64,000 bases of DNA from Lepidostoma basale (Eukaryota > Arthropoda > Insecta > Trichoptera > Lepidostomatidae): the NCBI GenBank assembly GCA_022606425.2, contig JAHDVF020001505.1:434001-498000 (forward strand). Direction: 5' to 3'. The position numbers and the translations under genes are program-made. The notes beneath the pieces are model-generated. The model did no database searches, had not been told where the DNA came from, and saw nothing but the letters and a program-made list of their open reading frames with translations. Position 1 is the stretch's first letter. The number at the start of each line of letters is the position of its first letter. Below are positions 22,165-32,840 of the stretch, piece by piece.

Positions 22165-23269
22165 ATTTTCCGAAGTGGAAGACAACGCTTTGATTAACTT
22201 AATTTTGAATGATTGAAGTCACACTTTTAAAAAAAATAAACATAATTTCACACAATGAAACGAGCAAAACAATCACGCGAAACGATATTTCACTCGATTC
22301 GAAGCTAGGATCTTGTCACGGTCTGCCAGTGGTCGGCTCGCGCGGGACACAACCTCACCCGAACAACTCTGTCGTGCAACTGCGAGCGCCGAGTTCAATT
22401 CCGAATTACGGGAGTTTGATAGTGATAACCAGCGACAATGACTCGGAGTGGGGATGGAAGGGGGGCCGATAATTATTATTATTGATATTCAGAAATTGCT
22501 ACAAATCGTTTAAATAATTATCGTTACCAAGAAGCGATATTTTCACGTCACGAGCACGCCTTCATAATGTGGACTGTCATTACAAAAATATGCACGATGT
22601 TGGACTTGGGAAACGCGATTGGAGTCGAAGACCTACAACATTCTACGCCAGTCATTGATTGAATATTCCCCCGCTGATACCGAGATAACAAGAATATATG
22701 TTAGTTGTATTACAAAATCTCGGCTGTCTTCTAATTTTATTTCCGATACGCGGCCAATTTCACTAGACATGCCATTAACCACATTTACCATCAAATATTG
22801 CTAAAAAAATAATAATTGTACCATTAACTAGAAATTAACAAACACGTTAAACATCCCAACATAACACTCATACATGTATACTTGTCCCCGCTCCTTAATA
22901 TAATGTATTTCCGATATCGAATTATTACAGATACTCTTAACTCTTGATTAAGGCAAAATGTATCATACAATCAATGAAGTCTACGTTACGCAGAAGAAAA
23001 ATATGAAATACTTAAAAGCATTCATATATCCATTAACTTGTTTGCTTTGAAAATAATGTTAAAACAAGAAAAACTTTATTTTGGATCTACCTTAAGTACA
23101 TTTATGATTTATATAATGTCATATAATATTATTTAGTATTCTTTAACAATGAAATACTTTAATTATTTCCAAGTTATTCATTCGCATTATGACGTTTTTT
23201 TCTCTTGGCCCATAATAATTGTTAAACATGTATTAAGTAAAATCAATTGCTTTAAGTACTGTTTTCTGC

Positions 23270-23790
23270 TTTGCAACAGCAACGCGTTTGATTCTCGCTA
23301 CATGTGATATTGCATTAGCAAAGCGAAACATGCTATTCCCATAAAATAAGACAGACGTTTTCATTCTTATGAATGATTTAATATGGACTTGGACTTGGAT
23401 CTTCTGGCTTACAGAGGTTCAGCTCTAATGGCTGTTCCTCTTACGTCTGTAGGAACCATTGTTGGAATGTAATTTGGTATTTGTTTTATGATGGGGCTAA
23501 ATGTACGGCGGAATGTCCCTCCGAAAGAGGGCAAGGGGGGATTTAGGGTTTATGATAAAGTCTTACATTATTGTCAAGGCATGGAAGACCAGTTAGGGTT
23601 GGGATTGTATTTATAAAAAAAGTCTGTTCCCGAGGGGAAGATAAGAGGAGCAGTGCCTGGATGGAATTGTGGTAGGAGATATGTAGCATCCTGCGTGAGA
23701 GCAGTACGTAGTGGGCTAGTGGGCTCCCCGAGGTTTAAAGGTTTAACACAATTGTTCAAGAAACAACAAATAATCATTTTGACATTCAAA
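23270..23790 (+). mobile_element. Penelope-like or unclassified repeat fragment
   Basis: At 23312-23400 the sequence resembles the repeat at 43393-43480: an attagcaaagcgaaacatg box, 'cccataaaat', then 'cagacgttttcattc'. At 23750-23775 'ttgttcaagaaacaacaaat' matches another part of the same family (42974-42995). The interior has no recognisable ORF. Boundaries are approximate. Confidence 0.45.
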
Positions 23791-24111
23791 CCCGAGACAT
23801 GTATTTGTATATGTATTGATCACTTTTATTTTGTGTGTGTGTGTCCCACAAAATGAAGTCACACCTAATATCGAAAGAATATTCTAGAAACATAGCAATT
23901 TTCATAAAACAGTTCGTTAGGACAGTGTAAATATTTGTTCTTTTCTTACGGTGTATTCGGCTGATGAATGAAGGCTTGTGAATAAACAAAGAAAAAATAT
24001 CAAAAATTGATCCGAGTTCCTCACTTATAATTAAATAACACCCGCTTGCATTAAGCAATTGGTGCTCATATGTTTATACTGATATATAATATTAAATATT
24101 TTCCACTATAC

Positions 24112-24178
24112 AATATTTCTTCGAAATCATATCCAATTGGTTCCAATTGGTGATGCGGTAAATATGTCGAAGAAATAT
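24112..24178. repeat. Small hairpin inverted repeat
   Basis: aatatttcttcga near 24114 and its exact inverse tcgaagaaatatt near 24166 flank a spacer with a smaller direct pair 'ccaattggt' repeated twice. No coding content. It may be a solo hairpin of a lost MITE. Confidence 0.55.
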
Positions 24179-24431
24179 TCTTAACATATAACTACTGTGC
24201 AAACATTCATAACCAAAACAAAAAAATATCAATTAAGAAGCGACAAAACAATTGACTCATTATCAACGACACTCATCCAAAGTTGAATATTGGTTTTAAT
24301 GATACTAATTTCTACACGAAAAATGAAGTTCTGATTAATGTTCCAAATTTCCAGAAATTAGTAAAATCAACAACAGCCACGTGTTGTCATTGTACGGCGC
24401 GCAAGATTTTCGATTAGATATATTACTACGA

Positions 24432-24612
24432 CTACTACTGACGGCCTCCGTGGGAGAGTGGCAAGAGCTACAACTGCCACGCATAAGGTCCCAGATTCGA
24501 TTCCCAACGATGATAGTGTGAAAAAATCACACTGTCTGTAGAATTCACATGACAATATAAATGGCGATAGACTAGCTGCTTATTGTCATGAGAATCAATG
24601 GCTAAAAAAAAT
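24432..24612 (+). mobile_element. tRNA-derived SINE, copy 1
   Basis: Pol III-type head with an A-box-like 'gtgggagagtggcaag' and a B-box-like 'agattcgattccc', followed by the shared SINE body (cacactgtctgtagaattca, then aaatggcgatagactagct) and an A-rich 3' end. Four more copies lie at 40610, 41935(-), 52128(-) and 59885. Confidence 0.8.
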
Positions 24613-24624
24613 TATACCGTTATA

Positions 24625-25065
24625 CTAACTAATTAACCATCACGCCGTCTCCCCGGAGGGGTAGGCGGAAAGAATGGACTGCCACACTTTTCTTTCCTGA
24701 GATATTTCTTTCGATTCCTCAACATTCATACATCGTGTCATGCACGCAGGTCGATTTCTCTGACTCCTCACATGGCCGAAATTCAATATTTGATTTATTT
24801 GATCGTGCTACGTTTTCTTCGGTCTTCCTCTATTTCTAGTTCCATTTACATCGTTAACATAAAAAAATATTACCATTCTTTCTTCATTCATTCTTTCCAT
24901 GTGTCCAAAACATCTTAATGATCCTTTCATTATTTTGTTTATAACACCACCATTCGCACCGCATTCACTTCTTATATTTTCATTCGACACTCATACACAG
25001 AGTATCATACACAGAGTATTCACACATTCGTCTGAAAGATTTCATTTCTACTGCATTTATTCTAC
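24625..25065 (-). mobile_element. LINE-A 3' fragment
   Basis: Read on the minus strand it encodes 'SLRCFGHMERMNEERM' and 'GTRNRGRPKKT', then the terminal 'ctacccctccggggagacgg' and a TTAGTTAG-type tail (24639-24624). This is the C-terminal end of the LINE-A reverse-transcriptase protein, 5' truncated, with frameshifts. Confidence 0.85.
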
Positions 25066-25249
25066 ATTAATATGTTATACCGTTATTAGTTTCAGATAAC
25101 CTGTTTTATACAAAAATGTGGAAAGCTAAGCGGGAAACTTCCATATTAAAGGTCTGAGTGGCGTCCCATGAACCAACTAAAAGGTTACACTTTGCTGCAA
25201 AACAAACCCTAGGATTGAAACTAAAATAAAAACATTAGTACGGTATCTA

Positions 25250-25535
25250 TTTCTTGGCGCTACATCCCCCCTGGCCATCTCTCTCCATTCCCAGCTCTTT
25301 CCATTTCCCCCCAATATTCTTCCACGCAATCCGCCCATCTTTTTCTCGGTCTGCCTCTTAGTCTCTTTTGGCCGGGCACCACCCATCTGGATATATTTGT
25401 TGGTGTTCTACCCTCTGGCATTATTTCTACATGGCCAGCCCACCGTAGGCGTTGAGACTTGCAGAACCTCACTCCTGTTTCCTGGTTAATCAGTTCTTCA
25501 AGTTCAAGATTTCTTTTGATTCTGTAAGTCCCGTC
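25250..25535 (-). mobile_element. LINE C-terminal fragment, other family
   Basis: The minus strand reads 'KSQRLRWAGHVEIMPEGRT' and 'RGRPRKRWADCVEEYWG', the 'LRWAGHV...GRP..RW.D' module found at the C-terminus of many insect LINE reverse transcriptases. It lacks the LINE-A tail. Only the last part is present, with a frameshift near the end. Confidence 0.75.
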
Positions 25536-26837
25536 CTTCAGCGTGGGTTAATTTTTTTTTTCTCTAAGTAGTCCCATGACAAAAGCCTCCCGATACACTT
25601 TTAAGTGTGCTAATGGAACGAGCAAATCTAAGTCCTATTAGCGAAATGAACGATGTATCGGAAACAGGTTGCAACTAGAAATCTTACGTTTCATTTGCCC
25701 CTGTCACGAGAAATACGACTAATTATTCAAATCAAATACACACGAGAATACCTTAATAACACGCAGCCATCAGATGATATTATACAGTAAGTATGAAATT
25801 ACTGAACATCGTCGAGTAGGATTCGAAGACAAAGTTTACTGTAAAGGGCAGTGATCTTATTGACACACTCTTGTCGCGTTGGATAAACTAAAAATATATA
25901 TTTTTATATCATACACAACGGATAGGAGCACATCTTGCACACGATCGACTGTGAGATTTGCCAAAAGAAACAATGCGTTAAGTACTAATATGTCGAATAC
26001 GATTACTTAGTTGGCTTTAGTAATTTCCGCAATCCAATTCGATAGTGTCTTAACTCCCAATCAAAAGATACAATTGTCAGACAAGAGTCGAATCGTGAAA
26101 CGCCACCAGCGCTCCGCAAATTACTGAGGTTGTTTCTACATAAAAACCTAATATCATGCGTTACGTTAAGTCTCTCCAATACTGCAGAATAATTTTATCG
26201 GCGTTAAATCTTTGATCCTGGCTGTTATAATTGCTTATATCGTCCTAATGCAAAAATAAATAAATAATATATTATATGTAAATCCAATCGCAAACAGGAG
26301 GCCTGTGTTTTACTTAATAGACTAGTGCCGTGTCAGGTACAAAATCAATGGCACTTTTTGCAGGAATAGGAAGAATCGGGTACACATTATCAAGAACACG
26401 AGACAGAAAAAATGTATAAAGAAATTTCTAACGCCCAAACGATATAAATCGAATTGGAATGCAACTCAAAATATTGTGCGCAGAAAATAACAAGGTCGAA
26501 AATTATTTACGCATGTACCGAAGAGTTTGATGGCACTGAATTGGAAGTACACCATATGATCGACAGGTACACACTCTACGTAGGATGTGTACACGATGTA
26601 CATAGTTTGGGCAATTGTTAATCAAACGAACACACAAACTTTAGTTCGAACAGCACCTGATTCCGGTATACACCGATCATGGACCACTCTTGTGATTAAC
26701 AACTGACGTCGCGATAAGATAATGAGAAAAAACAATAGCAGAAGATTCCACAAAACGTAATATCGAGTCGGAAATGAGACGCGCTATCGCAGAGAGGGGA
26801 ATGATAACACGGAGGCAATGAAAAGTCCTATACATAC

Positions 26838-26936
26838 GTAAACTATGATTTCCCAGTGTTTAAATCCACTTTTCTGGATTCTGTTAGGCGGCATCTTGCT
26901 CAACTCGCCCAGCGCGTCACCCATCGCGATTAACAT
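26838..26936 (-). CDS. SCaMC: Second candidate alternative first coding exon of SCaMC
   Basis: The minus-strand ATG at 26936 (another in frame at 26924) opens 33 codons: 'MLIAMGDALGELSKMPPN', 'RIQKSGFKHWEIIVY', then a gtatgt donor in phase 0, compatible with the carrier exon at 20660. The frame stays open upstream of the ATG for about 50 more codons through a GC-rich block (to about 27085), which looks like a 5' UTR or promoter region. I do not recognise the peptide. The call rests on phase, donor, composition and position only; it may be chance. Confidence 0.35.
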
Positions 26937-27479
26937 TTGCACCGACCACTTGCGACGTGATGGCGGAGCTGGCAGTCTGAACTCTCCGTGGCCCGCCCGC
27001 GAGGAGCTGCGCGCTCTGCTGATGCGAAAAGACAGACTGCGGTCGCGCTGACCGCGAAAGTGTTCCTGTGTACCGGTGCCGATTTATTCTCAGATCAGGA
27101 AGTAGGAATTATTACGCGAAACGTATTACAAGAGATCTCCAAATAGACGCGTCTGCTGGGAACCGAAATGTGTTATTCTTTCAATTTTGGTATTCCGCGA
27201 TAGACCCTATCTGTTCTATTAATAGCGCACACGTTATTCGGAAGGGTGTTATCATAACCAAACTCGAAGCCTGTACACGCGCTCAATATATTGTGAGCGT
27301 GTGTGATATCCAAGGGTTTATATATTAATCATTGTTTAATTTATATTTAATAAAAAGTAAGCCTTTTAAGATAGTATAATGAATAATTAGATTTATATCC
27401 GAATGAAAAATACAAAGATCTTGAAGGCATATTTTTTTTATTGGCCGTAAATGAAAATTTCGCATAAATATGATAATGC

Positions 27480-27740
27480 AACTTTTCAACAAATTTCATC
27501 AGTGGCCGGTCCAGGCGAAACACTGGGAACGCGACATTATGCGCGAGAGACGAGAGGCGCGCAGGCCAAGAGGCGGGCCAAAATAACCTGCGGAGACGGC
27601 GGCATCTCGAGCGGGGCCCAAGATAGACCATATACTGTTCACTGGGCAACTCTGCACACACGCTGGCCTAGTCGTAGACCGGTAAACTCCGGCTTTATTG
27701 TCTCGGGGAAGTCTGCGAGAAGATGGAGTCATACAACTAA
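27480..27740. other. GC-rich island of unknown function
   Basis: About 260 bp clearly richer in G+C and CG than its flanks, with overlapping open frames on both strands but no family resemblance. It could be a promoter, 5' UTR or first exon within the SCaMC intron, or old transposon sequence. Nothing in it decides. Confidence 0.25.
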
Positions 27741-27894
27741 CTCAGACACAGAAAAATCGGATGTGGAATAAAATAGTGACTATTTTCTATCTATACTAAT
27801 CGGATTTATTATCATTGATGCTTTGAGAGATTTTTGTTTTCAATTTATTATTGCAAAAGTGTAATAATTTAATACGTCAGCGTGGTCAAGTTAT

Positions 27895-28150
27895 TAAAGA
27901 TTAACAGACTGCGCTGGCTAGGGCACTTGCACCGCATGGGGGATCTGAAGCTCCCCAAAAGAGTGTTGTATGACAATATCCAGTAGGGCGAAGAAGCGTC
28001 GGCAGGCCGAGACTGCGATGGTTGGATGGTGCCATGGCAGACTGTCAGGGTCCTGGAGCAGCAAGACTGGGAGGTGGCGGCCAGAGACAGGACGGGATGG
28101 AGACGTTTGTTGGAGGAGACCCACCAATGGTTGTTAGCACCGGAGAAGAA
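27895..28150 (+). mobile_element. LINE C-terminal fragment
   Basis: Reads 'LRWLGHLHRMGDLKLPKRVL', then after a stop and a frameshift 'WEVAARDRTGWRRLLEE'. This is the C-terminal 'LRWLGH.HRM ... W..AA.DR.GWR' module of insect LINE reverse transcriptases. 5' truncated, inactive. Confidence 0.8.
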
Positions 28151-29307
28151 TAATTTAATTAACGTATTACTTTGTTCAAGTAATATTGTTTTGAAAGTGT
28201 ATATTACGCCAACGAAACATTTATGGTATACCAACGCTTCGTGGGAGATATTTAACATATTATTGCAGATTCTTCGAATATGCATTCGCCAGACTCTGCT
28301 CGAAGACAGGGATTGTGAAACCTTTCAAGAACCAATTGTATTAATAATAAAGACTCACGTTAGTATGTAATGCAATATACAGGTTACGTAAAAAACTATT
28401 ATAAAATACGGAAAGAAATTTAATACGGTTAAAAAATCAGATGGAATATTTGAAAACAGCATTCACGACGACTGATGACTAATCGCCTAAACATGTATTT
28501 CTTGGCACATGCATCCAGTCTACGAAACTCATTAAATTTATCATATTGATATTTGAACTCCGCCAACACGTGGATGTTGAGAGTTTACCTTTAAACGTTG
28601 ATTGTGGGTTATTATTTCGAAAATTTGGCAACCAGTATCAAAGAACATAAATGTCATAATTCAGATAACATGAGCTGCCGTTTATCAGCTAAAGTCGATT
28701 AAATATTAATAATTCTACGAAAACGTTAAAGTCGAAAATGAAATATAATATTATCGGGCATAGAATAAGTATTTTATCTAAAATCAAAGATAAATCACAA
28801 ATACATTCAAACGTATTAAACGTCGGATATTGAGTAAGAGCACAAAGACACACTTATATATGCATTAAAAGTGTGTTTGGAAATAAAATGGCGTTACGTT
28901 TAGATGGATTACTAGTGCCATGATTTATCCAATAGCATTTTAAACATAAAACGGTGATTTCAATCGTTTATGCACAATAAAAAATGATATCGTATGTAAC
29001 ATTTTATGAGGCACGAAAATGACAAATATGGTCAAAGTACGGGTACTTGCGGGCCACCGGCTGGCGACCGCTGTACTATGGTAGAACATACTAGATATTT
29101 TATATTGGCGTTCAGCCTCAAGTACTGCGGTGTACGGAGTATGTAAGTACTGGGTACTTACCATACACGTGCGATACTCGCAAGCTCGAGCGGAGCGTAT
29201 GTCCAATAATTGTCATTGCGTAAATAAAATATTGTCAATTTGTTACACAACATAAATACAAACCAAAGGAAGAGTTCTCACAAAAAATATTGTGTAAACT
29301 GAAGATC

Positions 29308-29412
29308 ACCATCACGCCGTCTCCCCGAAAGGGTAGGCAGAAAAAATGGACTGTCACACTTTAACCGATGCGGCACTCCATCCTTCTCTTTTCGCCCGGC
29401 GGGAGAAATTTA
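29308..29412 (-). repeat. LINE-A tail fold-back, second copy
   Basis: Starts with the inverse of the LINE-A end (catcacgccgtctccccgaa), then 'gatgcggcactccatccttc' as in the copies at 15265 and 61000. It breaks off in 'cgcccggcgggag', the inner part of the diverged second arm. Confidence 0.6.
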
Positions 29413-29459
29413 ATACAAATGAAAACTTGTTATCTATGGTAGCGTTTTTATATTTTATG

Positions 29460-29690
29460 TGAATGCAATGTTTCGCCTGTCTAAAGCATTATAAAATATG
29501 TCGAAAATCAAACGCGTTGTTGTTTTAATACACGAGTAAAGGGAAGCAGAACACGGTAATTATGGTAATTGACAAACAATAAACTACTATGAAACAGAAA
29601 TTTTCATTCGTATTAATTATTTAATCTGGAGTTTTACATCATTGTTCAAAAAACAATTCATATAAATTGAATGATTTTACTGAAATCATT
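29460..29690 (-). mobile_element. Penelope-like terminal repeat fragment
   Basis: On the minus strand the gcgaaacattg box, the 'gtttattaaaacaac..' arm and 'aacaatgatgtaaaactcc' follow the same order as in the repeats at 43 kb. No ORF. The family name is inferred from its inverted-unit layout, not from a protein. Confidence 0.45.
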
Positions 29691-29721
29691 TTAAATAATA
29701 ATTTTTCAATCAGCTTCCGAT

Positions 29722-29852
29722 TTTGTCTTTATTTCGACAGCGACCGTTTTCACAAGGCTCGCTGACATCGACAGACTCGTTAGCATCGACATGCCAGTTT
29801 GTCGATGCCAGCGAGCCTGCCGAAACCGGTCGCTGTCGAAATAAAGACAATA
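29722..29852. repeat. Fold-back element, copy 1
   Basis: Outer arms ttgtctttatttcgacagcg and the inverse cgctgtcgaaataaagacaa, with inner arms 'ggctcgctgacatcgaca' and 'tgtcgatgccagcgagcc', fold the whole 130 bp into one hairpin. The right arm includes 'gccgaaaccggtcgctgtcg', a motif I associate with terminal repeats of Penelope-like elements. No ORF. Confidence 0.7.
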
Positions 29853-30185
29853 GTGGAAGTAGGTCAAAAAACATAGTTTTATTAAATAAACATGAAGATT
29901 AATTCATATTATGATACATAAGCGGTACTTTTGTTTTTGTTTTTCACAAGTGTGTTAGAAAGTTACATACTATATTGATATTCATAAAGTTGAAAAAATG
30001 AGTTATAAATAGAGTAATATTATAGAATCACAATATGAAGGGGATCTATCAGAGAAGGCCGTTCTTGAAACCCCACTAGATCGGCAGTTATTTTCAGTTT
30101 CTTAAGAAATATCGATCACAATTTAATTGTTAAAAAGATAATCGAATGAAGTTTATTTTAAATAATAATTACGATACTTTCACTT

Positions 30186-30312
30186 TTGTCTTTATTTCGA
30201 CAGTGACCTGTTTCCTCAGGCTCGCTGGCATCAACAGACTGGTGGAAAGTTAGCACCATTCTGACGATACCAGCGAGCCTTTGAAATCGGTCACTGTCGA
30301 AATAAAGACAAA
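30186..30312. repeat. Fold-back element, copy 2
   Basis: Same outer arms as copy 1 (tttgtctttatttcgacagt and its inverse), with a diverged centre. The following sequence ('gaaagtagttaaaacat') also matches that after copy 1, so the two are about 335 bp apart in direct order, perhaps as the two ends of one deleted element. Confidence 0.7.
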
Positions 30313-30604
30313 AATGAAAGTAGTTAAAACATCGTTTTATTTCATTATTGTTCATGTGTGTTTCACCGATGCAAATTCGCGAGTACAATATTCATACCGA
30401 AAATTTAAGACTAGATATTAATTAATTGCATCGTGTCGGCTAATGTTTACGGAACAATAAATAGTCATAATTCAGAAGTAAATATTTACATAACGTCTAT
30501 GACGTCAGCCACAATTTTTCTAGTAGCGTCTGATAACTACCATCCGGCGAATGCATTTGACGATCAAATTATAAATAATACAAATTTAAAATTATTTTTT
30601 TACA

Positions 30605-30990
30605 CACATGAAGTGGCAATGGGCTGGGCATGTGTGCCGACGGGATGATCAAATCAAATCAAATCAGTTTATTAACTCAAAAGACATTACAAACAGGAAA
30701 ATGTTTAAGTCATCTTTTGAGTACAGGTAAAATATTATAAAAATACAACATAGTACCAGGAACGCATTAGAGATGGTTCGATACTTGTCCCCTGAACGTA
30801 CCTTCACTAATATTAATGATGGAAGATGGAGCCAGAGGGTTACTGAATGGAGGCCAAGGTTGGGCCGAAGAATTGTCGGGAAAAAGCCTACCAGGTGAAG
30901 CGAAGATACTGTGTGGGCAGCGAGAAGAGCCTGGAGAACACTGGCGAGAGACCGAGATGGATGGCGTGTGGAGAGTCAAGATACATCAAA
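30605..30990 (+). mobile_element. RTE-like LINE C-terminal fragment split by an insertion
   Basis: 'MKWQWAGHVCRRD'-like coding ends at 30649 and resumes at 30821 with 'DGRWSQRVTEWRPRLGRR'-like sequence, frame-shifted in places. The uninterrupted version is at 40390-40605, where gggatgat runs straight into ggaagatgg. This is the typical C-terminus of RTE/BovB-like LINEs. Confidence 0.8.
30650..30820 (+). mobile_element. 171-bp SINE-like insertion with ATGAT duplication
   Basis: Comparison with the intact copy at 40390-40605 shows exactly what was inserted. It begins with a (caaat) array and is flanked by ATGAT on both sides (30645-30649 and 30816-30820). No ORF. The CAAAT-rich end suggests a retroposed short element. 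Confidence 0.7.
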
Positions 30991-31367
30991 TGTAAAAAGT
31001 TTTTGCTCTTCATAAAGTCGCACATGATTATATTCGCAACAGCGTTTTTTATAAGTTTAAAAAAATCGACTGATAATACTAATTATCAGATTAATAGTTG
31101 AGATTAAATAGACACGCGCTAATTGCCCGCACGTGCAGAGGGGATGCAATGCTGGCAGACGGTCCAGTCGCCAATTTAAATTAGTGTCAAATGTTTATAC
31201 AACTAAATAAACAATTTTAATTCTTCACTTTTTGTGGGTGCTCCATAGAATTCTAGGAAAATGGCGGCAAATATTCCTCTGTGCTTCAAGTTTTATCTCA
31301 AACATTGATTATTCATATGAATTTATATAAGAGAATCAGTAAAAAGAACTGCCTTTGACTAGCTTAA

Positions 31368-31836
31368 TAATCGTCACCCCGTTTCACTGGAGGAGTAGTC
31401 TGAGAGGATGGACTGCCAAACTGTTATATCCTGACAACCCTCGCGTTTCTTCTACATTCACACACCGTGACACGCACAAACGTCGATTGTTCCTACTTCG
31501 AATATGGCCGCCTTTCAGTAATCGATTAATTTGGTTATGCGATGTCTTACTTGGCCTTCCTCGACTTATTTTTCCATTCACACTACTTGTATATATTTTT
31601 TAACCATTCTTCCCTCATTCATCCGATCCATATGTCCAAACCATCGTAGTGACCCTTTCTTCATTTTATTTAGGACACATTCATCCGCCTTACATTCCTT
31701 TGTAGCTTCTTCATTAGGTATTCTATCATGTATTGTTTTTCCTCACAATATTCTTAGTGATCTCATTTCTACGGCATTTATCCTACTGTCATTTCCAAGC
31801 CTCACTTCAATACGTAAGGGTCGGCACTAGAAACTG
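31368..31836 (-). mobile_element. LINE-A fragment, host of a nested LINE-A copy
   Basis: The minus strand encodes the LINE-A C-terminus in broken frames ('INRLLKGGHIRSRNNRR' region and the HMDRM equivalent). At 31824-31836 it is cut inside the 'GVLVPTL' coding stretch by the next element, and its sequence at the break is duplicated. Confidence 0.8.
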
Positions 31837-31889
<53 letters not shown>

Positions 31890-32840
31890 ATCACGCCGTT
31901 TCCCCGCAGGGGTAGGCAGAGAGAATGGACCGCCACACTACTCTATCCTGGCACACCTCTCTAGCTTCCTCCACATTCATACATCGAGTCATACACGCGC
32001 GTCGATTCTTCCGGCTTCTGACATGACCAACTTTTAATATTTGATTAATTTGGTCATGCCATGTTTTCCTCGGTCTACCTCGACTCCTTACTCCATTTAC
32101 ATTGTTAACGTAAACTTTTTTAACCATTCTTTCTTCACCCATGCGCTCCATATGTCCGAACCAACGAAGCGAACCTTTCATAATTTTGTTCATAATACCT
32201 TCTTTCGCTCTACACTCTTTCCTAATATCAGCATTTGAGATTCTGTCGTACATCGTTCTACCGCACATACGTCTTAGGGACCTCATCTCTACCGCATTTA
32301 TTCTGCTCTCATCTTTCTTCTGCCAGTTCCATGCTTCGCTTCCATACATAAGGTTGGAACCAGAACTCCATTGTGAACGGCCATTTTCGCTTTCATTGAT
32401 AAATTCTTGTTTCCAAAAACTACTTTTAAAGCTCCATTCACTTTGTTACCCGCACCAACCCTTCTTTCAATATCACTGTCCGTTCGGCCATCCGCTGTGA
32501 ACATGCTACCTAAATACACAAATTCGCTCACCTGTTCCAAAGTTCTCTTCATTTACACTTATATTACAAACTGTCATTTGCTCTTCCCTTTCAAAAACTA
32601 ACACATTTGACTTTCCGACATTCATCATTAAATCGTTCGACTTGCATACCTCATACATTCTCGACACCAAGACTTGTAATTCGTCCGCACTATCCGCAAC
32701 GAGAACGGCGTCGTCCGCGTAAAGCAGACAGTTTACAGACATATCACTCATCTTAGCACCAGCATTTATACCTTTAAGTTCTTTCATACACTTGTCCATA
32801 TACAGATTGAACAACCAAGAAACTGTTTTTAATATTATTA
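31837..32840 (-). mobile_element. Longest LINE-A copy, reaching the YADD box
   Basis: Plus-strand poly(A) at 31837-31887 is the T-rich 3' tail of this minus-strand element. Coding then reads backwards through 'ARRACMTRCMNVEEAREVC'-type sequence, 'SLRWFGHMERMGEERMV', 'MYGSEAWNWQKKDESRINAV', 'VYLGSMFTADGRTDSDIERR' and 'CLLYADDAVLVADSADELQV', ending near 'SWLFNLYMDKCMKELKG'. This shows LINE-A to be a non-LTR reverse transcriptase with YADD. A frameshift lies near 32300-32350 and another near 32530. A 13-bp target-site duplication (gcactagaaactg at 31824-31836 and 32841-32853) brackets the element. Confidence 0.9.

Noticed and set aside
26845..27051. Plus-strand ORF with a signal-peptide-like N-terminus
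   Set aside because: It overlaps a GC-rich block whose minus strand offers a phase-compatible exon; no family resemblance and no support for secretion beyond hydrophobicity.
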